Assembly (NCBI RefSeq): GCF_001949145.1
Contig: NW_019091453.1
Span: 63,084-127,083 of the forward strand
Origin: Acanthaster planci
Taxonomy: Eukaryota > Echinodermata > Asteroidea > Valvatida > Acanthasteridae
Direction: 5' to 3'
Length of the DNA stretch: 64,000 nt
Position 1 is the first letter of the stretch; each line of letters begins with the position of its first letter. The notes under the pieces are model-generated. The model had not been told where the DNA came from, did no database searches, and saw only the letters and a program-made list of their open reading frames with translations. Positions 1 through 14,300 of the stretch are shown piece by piece. Position numbers and translations under genes: made by a program.

Positions 1-1635
1 CTAGGAGATTTGAGCTATTACATCTTCTGCTTAGACCGGGTGACAATTAGGGGTAGTGGCACGTACCCCATTCTCTCCATCCCCCCTTCATTTCAAGTCT
101 TGAAATGAACACAAGCCATGGACAACCTGCTGTCCATTTGCTTTTGGTGCCACTTAGAAAAGTTTGTGCATCCTTGGGTGCCCCTCCCCCAAAATGTAAC
201 CCTACTAATTCCACTGCCAGACAGATGTAAACTGTGGAATGCACACAACCTCTGCATTTTCCTATTAAGGGCACTAGACAGGTCTAGAAAGAAGTACAAC
301 CTGCGTTGGAGGTTTGGGGTCACATTTTAAACCTTTTTCGGGGTATTGTTCCAATTTTACCGTTTCTCCCGAGGCCCATTTGCAAAAGGGGAGGGACACT
401 TCTTTTTCCTGTGACCTTTCTATCAGAGCATAATACTTAAGTGAAACAATTATTTGTGTTTCTATGGCTGAAATGTATCTCCATTGTCCCCGACTTCCTC
501 TTGTATGTGAGCTGTGAATTTGTAGCTCCCAGTACGGAAATTACTATGCACGATTCACCAGCTTGCTTTTGACAGTAGAGGAAAATCCTTCATATATTGC
601 CTTTTTTTTTTCATTTTTTTTCAAATTCCATTGCCGTTTTGCTTCAGATCAGAGTATTGTATTGATGGCCTGTGGTCAGGCGTTGCCGCTGTAATAAAAT
701 ATTAGTTAAAACAAAGAAGAGTTGCAGTTGAAATATGTTGAGAGGTTTGTTGTATTACTTTGTTGAATGACTGATGAGAGTGATTACTCTGATCGATTCA
801 TAAGGTGGATGACAGATTCTGGTAATTTGCAATTGATTAGATAAGAATCACTTTATCAAGTGGACAATTCAGTTATTTATTTATTTATTTAAAACAAATA
901 AGTATGCAAATTGATGTTGTTTTCCGTCATGGACATGAGTGCAGTGGCGATGATGTCATCTGCTGTTTCAATTTTCGTCACCATTCACTTGCCACACTTT
1001 CGATCTCTTCATACCAGATCGCTCGCACAGCGATCCATATCCGCGGGAAGATGGGCAATCAAAAGAAAAACCTCACCGGTGTCAAACCCAGCGGCAAGCA
1101 CATTGCCTCTCTTCCGTATTATTCTGTACCACTGCCCAGGCTGCCCGCTGAGCACTACGTCATCATCATTAAGGGCAAGGACGATTTGACGTGATCAGAG
1201 GTTTAGATTGGTTTGGACCGAGCGCTGGGGAAGAGGTCTCACAAACAATGCTTTGATCACTGAAAAAGTGTGTTTTCTGCCCTATAAAACTCCCGCTGGT
1301 ACAGTTCATTAGCGGCAAATGAAATTTTTTGTTGTATATTCTGACCAAACTGTCAACTGCCATGCCCACACGAGGACTGTGAGGGAGCCCTGCATCCATA
1401 TGTTTTAAGATACAGGACAGAAGAAAATGCAATATTGCAAGGAAGACTGTCTTGAGGTCTTGGCTTCATTTTCTTAACGGGCCTGTTAAAGAGCTTTCCT
1501 CAGCATGAAACGACACTATATTTTTCCTCCAAATTCATGGCGGGAAAGAAGGCGGCAAGCCTTTCTGTCCATCTTTCCTCTCACGTTCCATCACTGGTTC
1601 AGCATCTATACATTGCAGAGAAGACGACTGACCCC

Positions 1636-1636
1636 N
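1636..1636. other. ambiguous base (n)
   Basis: The only undetermined base in the window. It lies in non-coding flank and affects no gene call. Confidence 0.95.
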
Positions 1637-2790
1637 ATTAGGCCTACAATACAACTGAAATATAAACTGCATAGAAACCTAATCCAATTCAAAACTATTT
1701 CGATTGAATTCAGGAAAATCTGCGTCCATCTATCAGTTTATCTCCGGGAACCATAGGATTTTGACCCGGATATACAAAGACATACTGGGAGGGGAGATTC
1801 AACGCAAGTAACGGTGGCGTGCCGACATCGAACAAGATCGATGAGGACTTCTCCAGTTGACACATGTAACCCAGCTTAGCGAGTTGGGGAGGGAGATGAT
1901 ACGCTATTTCTGGAATATGTAGTTTTATATTCTGACTACAGAGACACAAAGCCTTACAAAATGAACTAAGACACTGAACATTGTTACGTGGTGTTAATTC
2001 AGAGGGGGCTTGTATTTTTTGTACATGTATAACATTTAACGTAAACTCTATAGCACCCCATGCTTTTTTTGCTGTTCATCACCTTGAACAAAATGGACAG
2101 AAAAAATAAAAGTTTAATTGGAAATAATCCCCGTTATTGATTGGCTGGAAATAACATATTGACGGATAAACTGATCGATTTACTGAACGAGGTTCCGACT
2201 GTGAAGGGCATGGCTGTGACATTTTTTTCGTATATGGTAGAATTTGGTTTCGAATATGGGACAGTTGTTGGTTATTGATATTCGGTAACAAGGAAAGTAC
2301 ATGTAAGGATCTCCTCATACGGAACCACGACTAAGCCATCAAGCCTACACCCAAAGGACAATGATGGCTACAAGTTATTCCTTGGTTCACAGTACTACAC
2401 CGTTACGATTGATTGATCGTACATGTACATTGTAATTCCTCCGATCTCCAGTGCCTTGGTTGATTGTCATTCATAACTAAATAAATTGGACGGATTTTAC
2501 AGTGCCCCCACATTACAGAAAGTTACAGAGTGATCAGGAATGATATCTATTGGCGAGACCTGGATGACCCAAATATCATTTGTCTTTTGTATTTCAGCAG
2601 AAGTGGAACCGGTGTATCGATCCGGATCTCTGAGACTACTGAAGGTATAGTCATATCATAGATTCTATCAAGATCCGTCAGTGTCATGTTCGGATTTCCC
2701 GTCAGATCAAAGGGCTGATGTTGGCCTACTTACCCACATATTCATCACTGAGGAATGTGCGCATTAAAATAATTCTGTTCTGTGCAATTC

Positions 2791-3044
2791 AGTGGCGCGG
2801 CTTGGGTGCTGAGGGAACTCGAGACCCGGCCCCTGTCGTCAATTTTTAAACATTTTTTTCAACTTTCTGTAAACGAAGAAAGAATATAAACCTACATTTT
2901 AAATTGGACCTAGCTCTGATGAAGCCATTCATCCCAGCCCCAGTAGGGGGTTTGAGTATCATTAGTTATTTGTGTGTGCGCTTGTTTTTTTGGGGGGGGG
3001 TTCGACTCAGAGCCCCCCCCCCTTCAATCCAGGGTGCGCCACTG
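2791..3044. mobile_element. possible MITE-like element with short inverted ends
   Basis: The left end reads AGTGGCGC and the right end is its exact reverse complement GCGCCACT. Both are followed inward by G/C-rich sequence, including G and C homopolymer runs near the right end. No transposase and no clear target-site duplication is visible, so this rests on an 8-bp inverted match and general composition. Confidence 0.35.
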
Positions 3045-5031
3045 GGATGATCAACCTGCACCTTAAACCTACGTGTACATGTGTGTCCAGTACAAAAGTA
3101 TTGCTGTCCCGCGATGAATGTATCCTTCAGTCCGCTGCGGACATACATGTACATGTGTACATGTACATCTACATGTTGGTGGCGCATTCCCGTCCACGGC
3201 TTGTGGAGCCGGAGCTCCGTTAGTGTGCAAAACATAGACTTTTGTACAGGTCGTTCTGAATGTTTTCTACGTAGCAATGCCATTTTGATGGGGGAATGTT
3301 CAGTGTACATGTACTAGAAAAGGGAGCACTGCAATCAGCATCCGTGTGATATGGTTTGATGTTATTTCGCCTATCACCCACTGCAAAATCAAAAAGTGCG
3401 GGAGAAGGGGGCTCAGCATATCTTTTATGCCGACGCTGTTCATCGTGAGTGGGGCATATCGGACAAAATAGGCTTTACTCTGAATGACGCCAAAAATTCC
3501 GAAGTTGGCACTGTGCACTGTAAAGGACAAGGCGGTGGTGAAAAAAGGGCCACCTAGATGGAAAGGGTACTTTACAGAAATAATGAGTAAATATCCCTCC
3601 TTGGTTAATGCTGCCAGTGCGTCAAAAGTTACGGGAGGAGTCAGGTTTTTCTGCGGGGGATTCAGGATTTTTTTTTTCGCGAAGGGGGATACTCTGTTGT
3701 CGCCGTTGGTAGAATAATTTTTGTCCCTCTGTTTTGTCCATAATCGTACACCGAAAATGAGACCCCAACATGCTAAATGCTTTTGGGGGGATCTTCCAAG
3801 CTTTAGACGCAGGTAAATGGCAGTAAACAGGAGGCTTGACCCCCACTCCAGCAGCACAAAACGTACTAAAGTTTCAGTATAATTAGCACTTCATTACATC
3901 CGATTGTGCGGATCTGAGAGTTAAAAAATCCAAACTAAGAACTATGGAGAGGTTTTAGCGACCAAATGCTTTAAAATTTCAGAATGTATTTTTGGTGAAA
4001 TAACATTAATATTTTGTACTTGGACTGATAAATCAAGCAGGCTTGTTGGTTTTTACAAGCGTCTTCGAGCGGTTTTCTAAGTGACGCGGTCACCTCCGGA
4101 GTCGAGCACTGATCAGTGGACTAGCTAGGGTCCCGAGTTGCAGAGTTCGAGGCAGGCAGGCTGAAGGGACTTGTCTTCAGGACCCCCCCCCCGCTTCGCG
4201 TTGCGCAACTCCAAACAGCTTTGAGTGGCAATGGAGGAACTCCCTCTGATTGAATATGAATCTGGCAATTGAGAATATTCCCCTTTCTAGTTTTTGCAGA
4301 TATGGACATTCAGTTCTTGTCATGAAAAGTATGCATTAATTTTTCCCCTCCGTAGCTCCCACTGCAGGGCACGAGAGTTTCAGAGTGATGGGCCCAATCC
4401 CGACCCTGACCAGCGGCACAGTTAATTTTATTTGCACTGAAAAGAGCTTATCCCCAACCTTTGGGTCTAGTTTAACAAGTAAAAGAATCCCCCCCCCCCA
4501 AAAAAAGGACACCATGGGAGAGGGGTCAAGGGAACGGTAATTACTGATACGTGGAAACACACAATACATGTACATGTATTACAAACACTTCCACTAGGTA
4601 CCACTTCAAGCCCAGTCGCCAGTCTAACCTTCCCTGGGGGTACTAAACCGGCGTGACGCAAATCGACACCACAACACACGCACGGCAGCAGGCTGGATGT
4701 TGTTGTGATCAGACCAGACAAGTTCTAGACCACACTAGAACACCACGTGACTCGTAGATACAATTCAGTCCAGCCCTGACCCGTTCCTGCGGAACAAACC
4801 GAAGGTTATTATATGATTATACGAAGCATGCAGTTTTCAGTGCCGTGAATTGTAGTTCGCTTTACATGAAACTGAAAAATTAAACACGCATTGTCAAAAA
4901 TCTTAATTTCAAGAAGCCAAATAATAATTATCAAACCAGGCTTGCAAAAATCCCACAGGTCCGTGCAGGACTTGTTTGAAGTTTACGATGTCGTCACTGA
5001 GCCTATTTTTATTTTTCTAGATTGCACTGGC

Positions 5032-5039
5032 TCTCGCGA
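5032..5039. promoter_or_regulatory. candidate core-promoter motif TCTCGCGA upstream of HIF-alpha
   Basis: TCTCGCGA lies about 250 bp before the HIF start codon in a locally CpG-bearing stretch of an otherwise CpG-poor flank. The related palindrome TCTCGCGAGA is a known animal core-promoter motif. Only 8 bases match, so this is a weak pointer to the promoter. Confidence 0.25.
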
Positions 5040-5291
5040 TCGCTCTGGAGTCCATAGTACAGCCAGGCAGTACTGCAGTACGCGTGAAGTAAAACATGCA
5101 ATGCGGACAATCCTTAGCAGTGTTCTGAGACTGTACCATTACATGTTGGACTAGCATTGTAGTACAGTTAAACTCAAGACCAAAACCCGTTCTCAGTTAT
5201 CTACAGTGGTTACCTGTTGATTGGACACGTTCCTGGGACTTGTTAATCTGCCTATTGAAGACACTAATTGGAGGAAAAACCCGGAAATATT

Positions 5292-5359
5292 ATGCCGACT
5301 TCGAATTCAACAATAATGACATTGTCGACATCTGCACAACCAAAAGAGAAGAAGAGAAG
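5292..5359 (+). CDS. HIF1A: HIF-alpha exon 1 (start codon exon)
   Basis: Encodes 22 residues ending in QPKEKKR and leaves a 2-nt overhang before GTAAAC. The overhang joins the single base at the start of exon 2, the same phase as human HIF1A exon 1. A TAA lies in frame 25 bases upstream. The exon is too short to find by similarity and rests on phase, splice site, stop and lysine-rich end. Confidence 0.8.
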
Positions 5360-8300
5360 GTAAACATCCAAGCATTTGCCTATTTTAACCGTTAGTATGA
5401 CCAGGATGGCAGTATTAGTATGGTGTCCAGTTATTCCATGGAGGAATATTTGTGATTTCAGTGAAGCTCATTGAGGCATAGGGTTAATTGTTGGAGCAAG
5501 TCTTCTCTGTTTAATACTTGTTTGATGATTCATGTTACTTTACTGCAGTGTAAGGTTGCATTGTCACTATTTCATGACATGGCCTCTTCAAGACTTCATG
5601 TGGCAATACTGCTAAGAATTAGTTTTTGCGTAGCCAAGCCCTTTTAGTTTTATGCATTTTGAGATGTACAGTTTTAGTAGATGAGTTACAAACTGTTTGG
5701 ATATAAACCACAAATAGCACAATACAGTTTGGTGAAATTTCTGGTAGACAGTAACTTTGCACGTAGGCCTAGCCTAACCAGGATCAGATTATAAGGCCAA
5801 ATTTTCGTTCCTCTGGTGATTGTGTATGTAGGCTAGTTAACATTTACAATGTTGTTTTCACCACGTATCACCTTTCTCAGTAACATATTTCTTCTTAGAT
5901 TCTACCCAGTACTTGTAATATATTTTGCCATTGGAGCAAACTGAAGACTTATACCTACATTCACTGAAGCCTTGGGATTTTTGTCTATGTGTGAGATGTA
6001 CATGTACATGTACATTACATGTATGTGAACTTTTAAATCACCAATGCATGCAATGCTGTATACAGTGCAGTACATCACACACTCTTCAAATGTGAAACAC
6101 ATAACGGGTCAAGATGCTGCGAAGTTTCAATTTTACAAGCTCCTCTGGCCTTTGCTGTAAACTTCGACTCCTTATTTTTGAACAACTGATGAATGCTTGG
6201 GACAGCTGTTCATGATATTGTACATGAAAGTTGTTTGCAACTGTAGAGAGTGATTTGCATCTGTAGAATTCAGTCCTGTAGGCTCTTCAAGAAGAGGGAT
6301 TTATTTTCCTTTAAATCAACTTTTTTTTAAGAAACCAATTGTTCAGACAAAGGTGGAGATGTTTGTGACAAAATGATGCCACAAATTCCACACATGGGTG
6401 GATGTTTGTAGTGCTCAGTTGTTATGAAAACTGAATCCAGAACTGTCAGACTCACTGCGTTAAGACTTTCGTAGAGTGACACAGGCATGAATCTGTAATT
6501 GAAGTACAGCTGGATATATATGTATTTCAAGGCATGGACTACCACAGTACAGAAAAAATCAAAGACAAGGCTGAAATGAGTTGATGCAATGAAATTTAAA
6601 GAGTAAATACAGCCCTTGATACAAGTAGAGTATGAAAATGGAGGAAGATGTACCAATTTCCAATTGGTATTTTGGTATCGAGTTCATGAAACAGTCACAA
6701 ACATAAAATATACACGTACATGTATATGTATGTATATTCAGGCCGTATAGTATCTTTAATTCAAGGTGAAGTCTGTCATTTGTGCATTATGTTCCTTTGA
6801 TGCAACAAAATTGCTCAAAATCTAAAGAAGGTCGCCTAAGAACACCGAATTCAGCATCCTGAACATGGTCTCATTCAGCCAAATGCAGCACTGAACCGAG
6901 GAGTTATCGTAATAATGTGTACATGTGTGTCAAGTTAATGCTTGCACATTGGAAATGGCCTTCTTTCATTGTTTTCTTTTTAATCACAACTGGCCAGAAA
7001 GAATCGTTTCATATATGTACCGGGTAGGAGTCTAGTCCCAGAACCATCTCTAAACCAAGGGTGCCTTTTAACAATAATTAACAGATCGGCGAATAGACCA
7101 TTCTGGTGATTTTCAGATTTTATCTCAGGAACTGACGAATAGGTTGGACAGCAGTATTCAAACAAAGTATTGCTCATAGAGCCAAAAAAACAAATTAGGA
7201 AATGATTTCAAAGACCAAGTTTGTATTTTTTTTTTACACAGAGATCAAAAGAGGGTTGAATTAAATAAAACCTGTTTTTCTCAAAACAGTGATATTTCAT
7301 ATTCGTTGGTTCGTCAGATATGCAACAAATTTTACATTTGTGGTTAACAGCAAGTGATGGACTGTATGCGCTAACCTTACATACGTAGGGTAGACTTATG
7401 AACAAAAGATGTCCACATGATGCAGGAAGGGAAGACATTCTAAGGACTTACCCATGTCCACAGGATGTTTCCCCTTTCTGAAAAACAAGTTTAGAGGGAA
7501 TATTGGTCAGGGTTAACGTACCGGTACATAAAACATTAACGTTGGTAATATTATTGAACCCTTCTTATAAACACAACTTTGATGAATAATTCATATACAT
7601 GTACATGAATAAACCCTTGAACATGTGTAGGGTACATGACTGTTACTGTATATCTTTGTCCAATGCTACATGTACCTTGTCCTTTGTATCATGTTTTGTT
7701 GTGTGTACCATACTTTTGTTTTATCTTGAAATTTTTCATTTTTTCACATAATTAGTGTAGTTTTTCTTCTTGTGGTCCAACCCTAATATCAGACTCAAAT
7801 CCCTGAATTTCAGTGTCCAGTAACATGTAGATGTGTACGTGTATGCCTATTTTCTACACATACGGGTACATATTTTGTGATTTTGTATGTGACTTTCAAG
7901 TAAAACCCAGTTTCTTAATGGTATGAAAATATAAACAAATAACAAAAGTAAACAGACACTACTCTGTGAAATTAGGCAAAAAATCACATGCTTTACAGGT
8001 CAAATTCATTTAATTGTGTCATTGAAAAATGTGAAAGAACTTTCACTTAAACCTAGTAATGTGCAGTTTGAACAAAAATGTAATGACTCAGAGAAATTTG
8101 TACTGATTTATGTAAAGAAAATGACTGATATTACTGTATATTGGCTTCGACTTGTTTGAGTTTAGAGCATGATTGGTACATGTGCATGTACAGTGAGGGT
8201 TGAAACTAAATCAAAACCTTCTGTCACTAAAATGTGCCAACAGCCGTGATATCAGCCAGGGACCTAGCTTTTACTTAGTTTGCACAACATTCTCTCCAGT

Positions 8301-11300
8301 CATTAGGCAAATTCAGACAGGTCGCCTGCTCCATATTCTGTTATCAGGGAATTGTTACTCCTTCAAGTGTGTACATTGTGCATGCATGGATGCTTTAGGT
8401 CAAGGTCTAGACCCAACTACTATTTCATGTGTGTGCATTTCATGTGTAATTTTGCTGCACTACTTTACGTGTACATGTAACGGCTCTCTGCAAAAGAGCC
8501 ACTTCGGCAAAGCGCAACTGATTCCAGTCTATAGTGATATACATGTACATGTATGTATTTAACTATTTATGCATGTTTTTGGCCATTAGTTGTTAAATCA
8601 TTCAAAGAATTTCAACGCCGTGTACCAGTGCCTGTACATGTAAATGTACATGTACATAAATAATTTCCCAGCATAAAGCACCGTATGTGCAGTGTATAGC
8701 ATGACAGGTTCCCGTGGCCGTGAAAAGTCATGGGAAGTTGTTTTCATTTTCCAGGTCTGGAAGAGTCATGGAATTTTGTAAAAATGAGTAAAGTCATGTA
8801 AAAATCATGGAAGTTTTTAAACACTACATGTATGTGTGATTTCTGTTATCAGAAATAAGTGCATAAAATGCATGATTTTATTTGCAACTTTAAAGTCTAA
8901 ATAGCTCAAGAAATTGCGTTATTGGGTCATGGGTTTTCATTCATATAATTTGGTCATGGGAAAGTCATGGAATTTAATTGCCCTTTACATGTAGATGTAG
9001 TAACCCTGATTATCTTTTTGTACCACAGTAAAAGTTACACGCACAGTGTTCATGTTCAGTGCTTACCCATGGTTCCATACATCATGCCTACAGATCCACA
9101 GACATACATGTACATGTACCTTGACTGTGGTATACATGCGTCACAGCTTTGTCTATGGCTTGCCATACTCAGTTGAAATTCAAAATGTCACTGTTAAGAG
9201 CTGATGTGAGGAGCAAGGTTGGGAAGAGAAACTAACGATGTGTGGCATCGCGGCATTGTAAAGTGCAAGAATTTCTCCTCCCTGGGCAAACACATTTGCT
9301 CTACGTTGTTGTGCACCGCCAGCTGTTGGTACACAGTTTTATGCTGAATTCTGAATTTTTGTTTTCAAAAGCTACTGCTGCTCTTGCATTATGTTGTCCG
9401 TTGATTCAATTGTATGTTAATGGAATAGATTTATACTGTACATATGCAAGACTGCATGATGCAGAATAATTTCATGGACATGTCTCACAGGGATGGCAAC
9501 GTCATTTGATATTACCCCATAGGAATTCTGAAAAGAGGAAGTTGAAATCGCGCAATGCTGCCCGAACTAGACGGGAGAAGGAGACGGCCATCTTCTACGA
9601 GCTTGCCCACCAGCTGCCCATGCCACACAGTATGTGTGCCCAGCTTGACAAGGCCGGCATCATGAGGCTAATACTCAGTTACCTCAAAGTGCAGAACTTC
9701 ACACCAACAGGTGAGGTCCGATTGAATGAGGATTTTTGTCCACCCCCCATCCCCTCAAAAAAAAGTTGCCTTTCCCATTAAATGTACATTGGGGGGAAAA
9801 GGCAATTGCATGTTCCAGAAGTGAGAAAACTATTTTTTACTTTGCTCATATTTTTGTTGCTGCAAATATTAAGGTTTGATGGGGTTTAGATAATGCTGTA
9901 CATGTACATATATATGTACATGCTTATCAGCACTGTATGTGTACCGTACAAATGTATGCACAATCTTTGAGTAGTTAAAGAATGTCTAAATTTAGAAAGT
10001 AAATGATTGAGGATACAAACCAGAAGGACAAAACCCTTTTTTTTCTGGTCAACTAAGTTGAACTTTAAAATGATAAACATCAAAAATACAAAATGATAAG
10101 TATGGTAGCGGTACCTGTACATTAAGAATAGACTGTGAGTTGGCCTCATAAGTTTTTACTCTGTATTACTGGCTTAGAGTTAAGTCGCTGGCTTGTGTGA
10201 TTTTTCTAATGTAGGTTGGGTTACGTAACCAGAATGCCAATTTTTGCCTCTGTATACATCCTCTCTCTCTAGTTGTATCATTAAGAACTAAAATGGTTTT
10301 TAAAAAAATCACAAGACACGCCACAACTTCAGTCTCAAATTAAGTAACAAATTATCCAGATGGAATTATAAAGTCATCACTTTTTTTTATTGTTCATCCC
10401 TGTAACTTATGATTTGGCTTGTGATTGATGTAATTAGAGACTTTGTAGAGTCGTAATGATCGTATATTATTGGTGCACTAAGATTTATTTGCCAGTGTTC
10501 AACCTTCATACAGTAATAGAAAACCAAGTACCTGTTTACATGTACAAAAAATTCCAGAACATGTACTGAATGTGCATGTTTCATGTATTCCTTAATCTTC
10601 AGGGAACTGTGATTTATTCACATGATACATGTCCATGTTGTGTTTTTTTTTTCCACCTGGTGACCTTGCATAACTCATAACCCGACTCTGATATGATATG
10701 CCCTCCTCTGAGCTGCACTTGTGCCCTCATTTTAATTGCTTTCAGAAATGCACATGTACAGTACATGTATGTGGTACAGGTGCATAATCATACGTTCTCC
10801 AATGTGGTGTCAATGCTCACTTTGTTGGAGTTGAAATTTTGAAGTTTGAAATAATGCATGACTGGGCCATTGGCATTATTTTTTTCTGTTAACTAACTTT
10901 TCTGTTCGTGATGATTGAAGGCAGTGAAAAGCATAACTTATTCTCCAGTGGTACCAGTACACATAGAAACATGTGCTATATACATGTAGATGACCAAACT
11001 ACATGTACACGTATGTACATAGGCATGCACTGGGGTATATGCACCATTGGAAAGTGAACTTCTGCGCAGAAACCGAATGTGAATTTAATATAAAATACTG
11101 TTTTGTACAGCTTACATGTACATGTGCGTCCCCTAGTATCTGAAGTACTAAAGCTAGATTCCTGCTGTCATTTGCCACTGTTGACAAATACTAATATACC
11201 AGTACATGTGCAAAGTTTGCTATGATCCTGAGCAGGTTAGCAAGAAAACAATGATATCAGTATTGCATAAGAATTGCCCAACTGCAAAACTTTATATTAA

Positions 11301-14300
11301 TGGCAGCTAAAAATGTCGATGTACATGTACATGTATGATGTCAAAGAACCATTTAGCGTAAATATACAATTACATGTACAATACATATTGTGTATATAAC
11401 GGTTTTAGTTCAGTTTATTTCCATATCTTAAATAGAATATTCACATACAGTAAGTATACCGGTTCTGTAGTGCAGAAGGGGGCTACATTTAAGTGACAGA
11501 AGCATTTTATTATTGAGAACCAGTTAAGCTTTAAAGAAGCAAATATTTAGAAGAATTGCATAATTTCAGATGAAAGGAAAACGTAACAGCTTAACATTTT
11601 GGAAATGCAGCTTGTGCTGGATGTGAATTACTTTATAGTTGCATTAACACGTACATGTAGGAGTGTGGTTGTTCCGGTACCTTCAAGAGACATTTCAACT
11701 TTATTTCAACCACAGTACTTTCTACATGTACACCCCATCTGAAAAGATTAAATGAATCAGTGTGACATCCAGGTCACCTGGCAACTAGATGTACATGTAT
11801 GAGAGCTTGTTTTCTTTCTCCTTGACATTTATGCACTGTATATTTGGCTCTCGTCATCAGCCATCAAGTCGGAACCCATGGACCTTGATGAGGATGCTCC
11901 AGTCACAGCAGAACAGCTCATTGATAACTACTACCTCAAGGCTCTGGATGGCTTTGCCATGATGCTGTCGCAAGAGGGTGACGTCATCTTTATCTCCGAA
12001 AATGTCTCGCAGTACATCGGCCTCAAACAGGTGAGAAATGGAACTGTAGCGAAAGGAATCAGAAGGAATTGAATGACAAATGACCGCCTGGCTCTAACAG
12101 CTACTGATTTGCTAGCTGTCTGTCTAGCTGTGAAAATGAGTGGAGGGAACCCTTTTAAAAAGACTTTTCAAGTGGAAAGGATGACATGTCTTACTCATTT
12201 GGCTGCAGTGTACATGGAATCAATTTGATGCCTTATCTTGTGCACTTGCTTGTAAACTGGCCTCTTTTTTTTTTTTTTTTGGTTGTTCTTCTGCTTAATC
12301 TGAAAGAGTTCACTACTTAATTTATATCTCCAGCATAATTATTGTGTCTTTGCAAATTAACGAGAGTATTTTCTATGGTTTCTTCAATTTACTGCCTGGT
12401 ACCGGTATATTAATCTGAAAGCTAAACTTAAGCGCACTGGTACAGTACCAGTGCATGAAGCTTGAACGTACTTTCCCAACTCATTACTGATTCCCATTTC
12501 TAGGAATTTCCTCTCTGATGCAGAAGCAAAGTGATCCCAGTCATATCACATTTAATGCCATCCTTTCTGATGACACACATGGGTGGTCATTTACCCTTTG
12601 TGGTTTTTCAGAATTGACACTGCAATGCCAGCTAAGGAGGAAACTTACGGTGACATAAATGTAAACAGATTGTATTTGCACATGTATGTGATTGATATGT
12701 CACACTTGTACAGTTCTGTGCAGGCAAGAAATACACTGTACTCATGTACATGTATGAATTATTCTACAAGTCGCCTCTGAACTTCAAATCAATGGCACAC
12801 ATAATGGTCAATAACCTACCTTAATATGGCATTTTGCCAGGTTCTTGGTGCCAACCAGTGAGCAGAGCTCACAATAACAATGCTCGTGATCTCGGAACTG
12901 ACAAGAATGACTAAAAATGTGAGCCACTGTAGCACAATGGGGTCCAAAACCTCCCCAAAGCTACAGTACATGTAAATACTTGGAGTTCTTAGAAATGGCC
13001 CGTAAATTTGAGTTCACAGCGTGCATTGTGCATATTGATTTTAACCACGTGGTCATTCTGAGTCGCAAACAAGAGCATTTGGAAATTTGTCAGCATGTAC
13101 TGGTATGTTTCATTTGTTATGACGTAATGTACCTGCACCTGCACCGGTAGGTGTTGTGTTCACCTGCCTTTCCTAACTTGTACATGTACATGCAGTTTTG
13201 AATGTGTACAACAGCATTACAGAGACACAAACATTGCTTTTATTTTGTACAGTTGTGCATATGTGTCCTTCAGCCTTATGACTCATTTCGCAGGTCCTTG
13301 TACTGTTAGATACCGGTACTGCGGAGATTCACCTCATGTGCATAATTCATCTGGCTGTAAACGTTATATTGATTGAATATCAGTAGAAAGTGGACTTTGG
13401 TCAACCTGTTTTTCTGTTGGATTTATCTGGGGGGCCACATTTCAAAGTCAGGTTCATGTCATTGTGGGTGTTTGTGTATGATGTGGCATTCACAGTGTTC
13501 AGTGCAAGCGGAATTCACAGAAGCTTGGGGTGACCAAAATTTCCTTTTGCCGTATTGTCCATTTGACGTCAAATCATTTTATCCATAACCTGATTCCTGC
13601 ATAAAAACATGGAAATTTCCCAACCAAAGACAATATCTGGTATTGAAAAAGTGTTTGGTAATTCTGGGGTTGTGAATAACAAGTTTGTTATTGACTGAAT
13701 ATTTATAGTTTCACTTAAAATACCATTGCTTTTTTCAGTAAAAGGCAAATTGATATGGCAGTAGTCCAAACAGTCTAAAATGTTTGAGTTCAAGAATGGG
13801 TCAGGAATGTACCGATATTTTGTTACTTGTTTCTTTTTCTCCTAAGGTGATACATGTTATAAATGTACTTCCACATTCCTGTACATTTCATGTAAGTGAC
13901 TATACAATGTTGTGCCTATAGGTAGTCTCCTGACGACAGTCAGAGCATACTGTCTGAAACATTGAGTACCCTCCGGTTCTTTTCAGAAGCACACATAGTC
14001 ACAAAAGAGACATCTTTGCCTGGTGCTACCGCAAACCTATTCACTTACATGTAATATGTGCATAGTGGTAATGAGTAATCTCTATTTTTGGGGATATCCT
14101 TACCGGACCAGATTGACTTGATTGGACAGAGCATCTATGACTTCTCCCATCCCTGTGACCATGAGGAGATCAGGGAACACCTCTCTGACCATCCCTGGAT
14201 GGGGCAGTCCCACAGCACCAAGGCGGCCAAGCGCCAGCATCAAGAGAAACATAGCTTCCTGATGCGCATGAAGTGTACCTTGACTGCCAAAGGGAAGATA

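Larger units (their letters stand above)
1..5291. other. 5' flank of the HIF-alpha gene, no supported gene
   Basis: No open frame here resembles a known protein. The stretch holds a short TTTA run (about 866-890), one ambiguous base (n at 1636), long C or G homopolymer tracts (near 2990, 3012, 4180 and 4490) and a possible small inverted-repeat element at 2791-3044. The longest open frame (3300-3857, minus strand) is AT- and homopolymer-rich and has no recognisable domain. The HIF transcription start and 5' UTR must lie near the right-hand end of this stretch. Confidence 0.6.

Noticed and set aside
904-1194. 96-codon plus-strand open frame in the 5' flank
   Set aside because: It contains some protein-like residues (GVKPSGKHIASLPYY), but there is no recognisable domain, no splice context and a second overlapping frame. 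Not enough to call a gene.
3300-3857. 185-codon minus-strand open frame
   Set aside because: No ATG-supported start, no domain, and homopolymer-derived Lys/Pro runs. It looks like repeat debris in the HIF flank.
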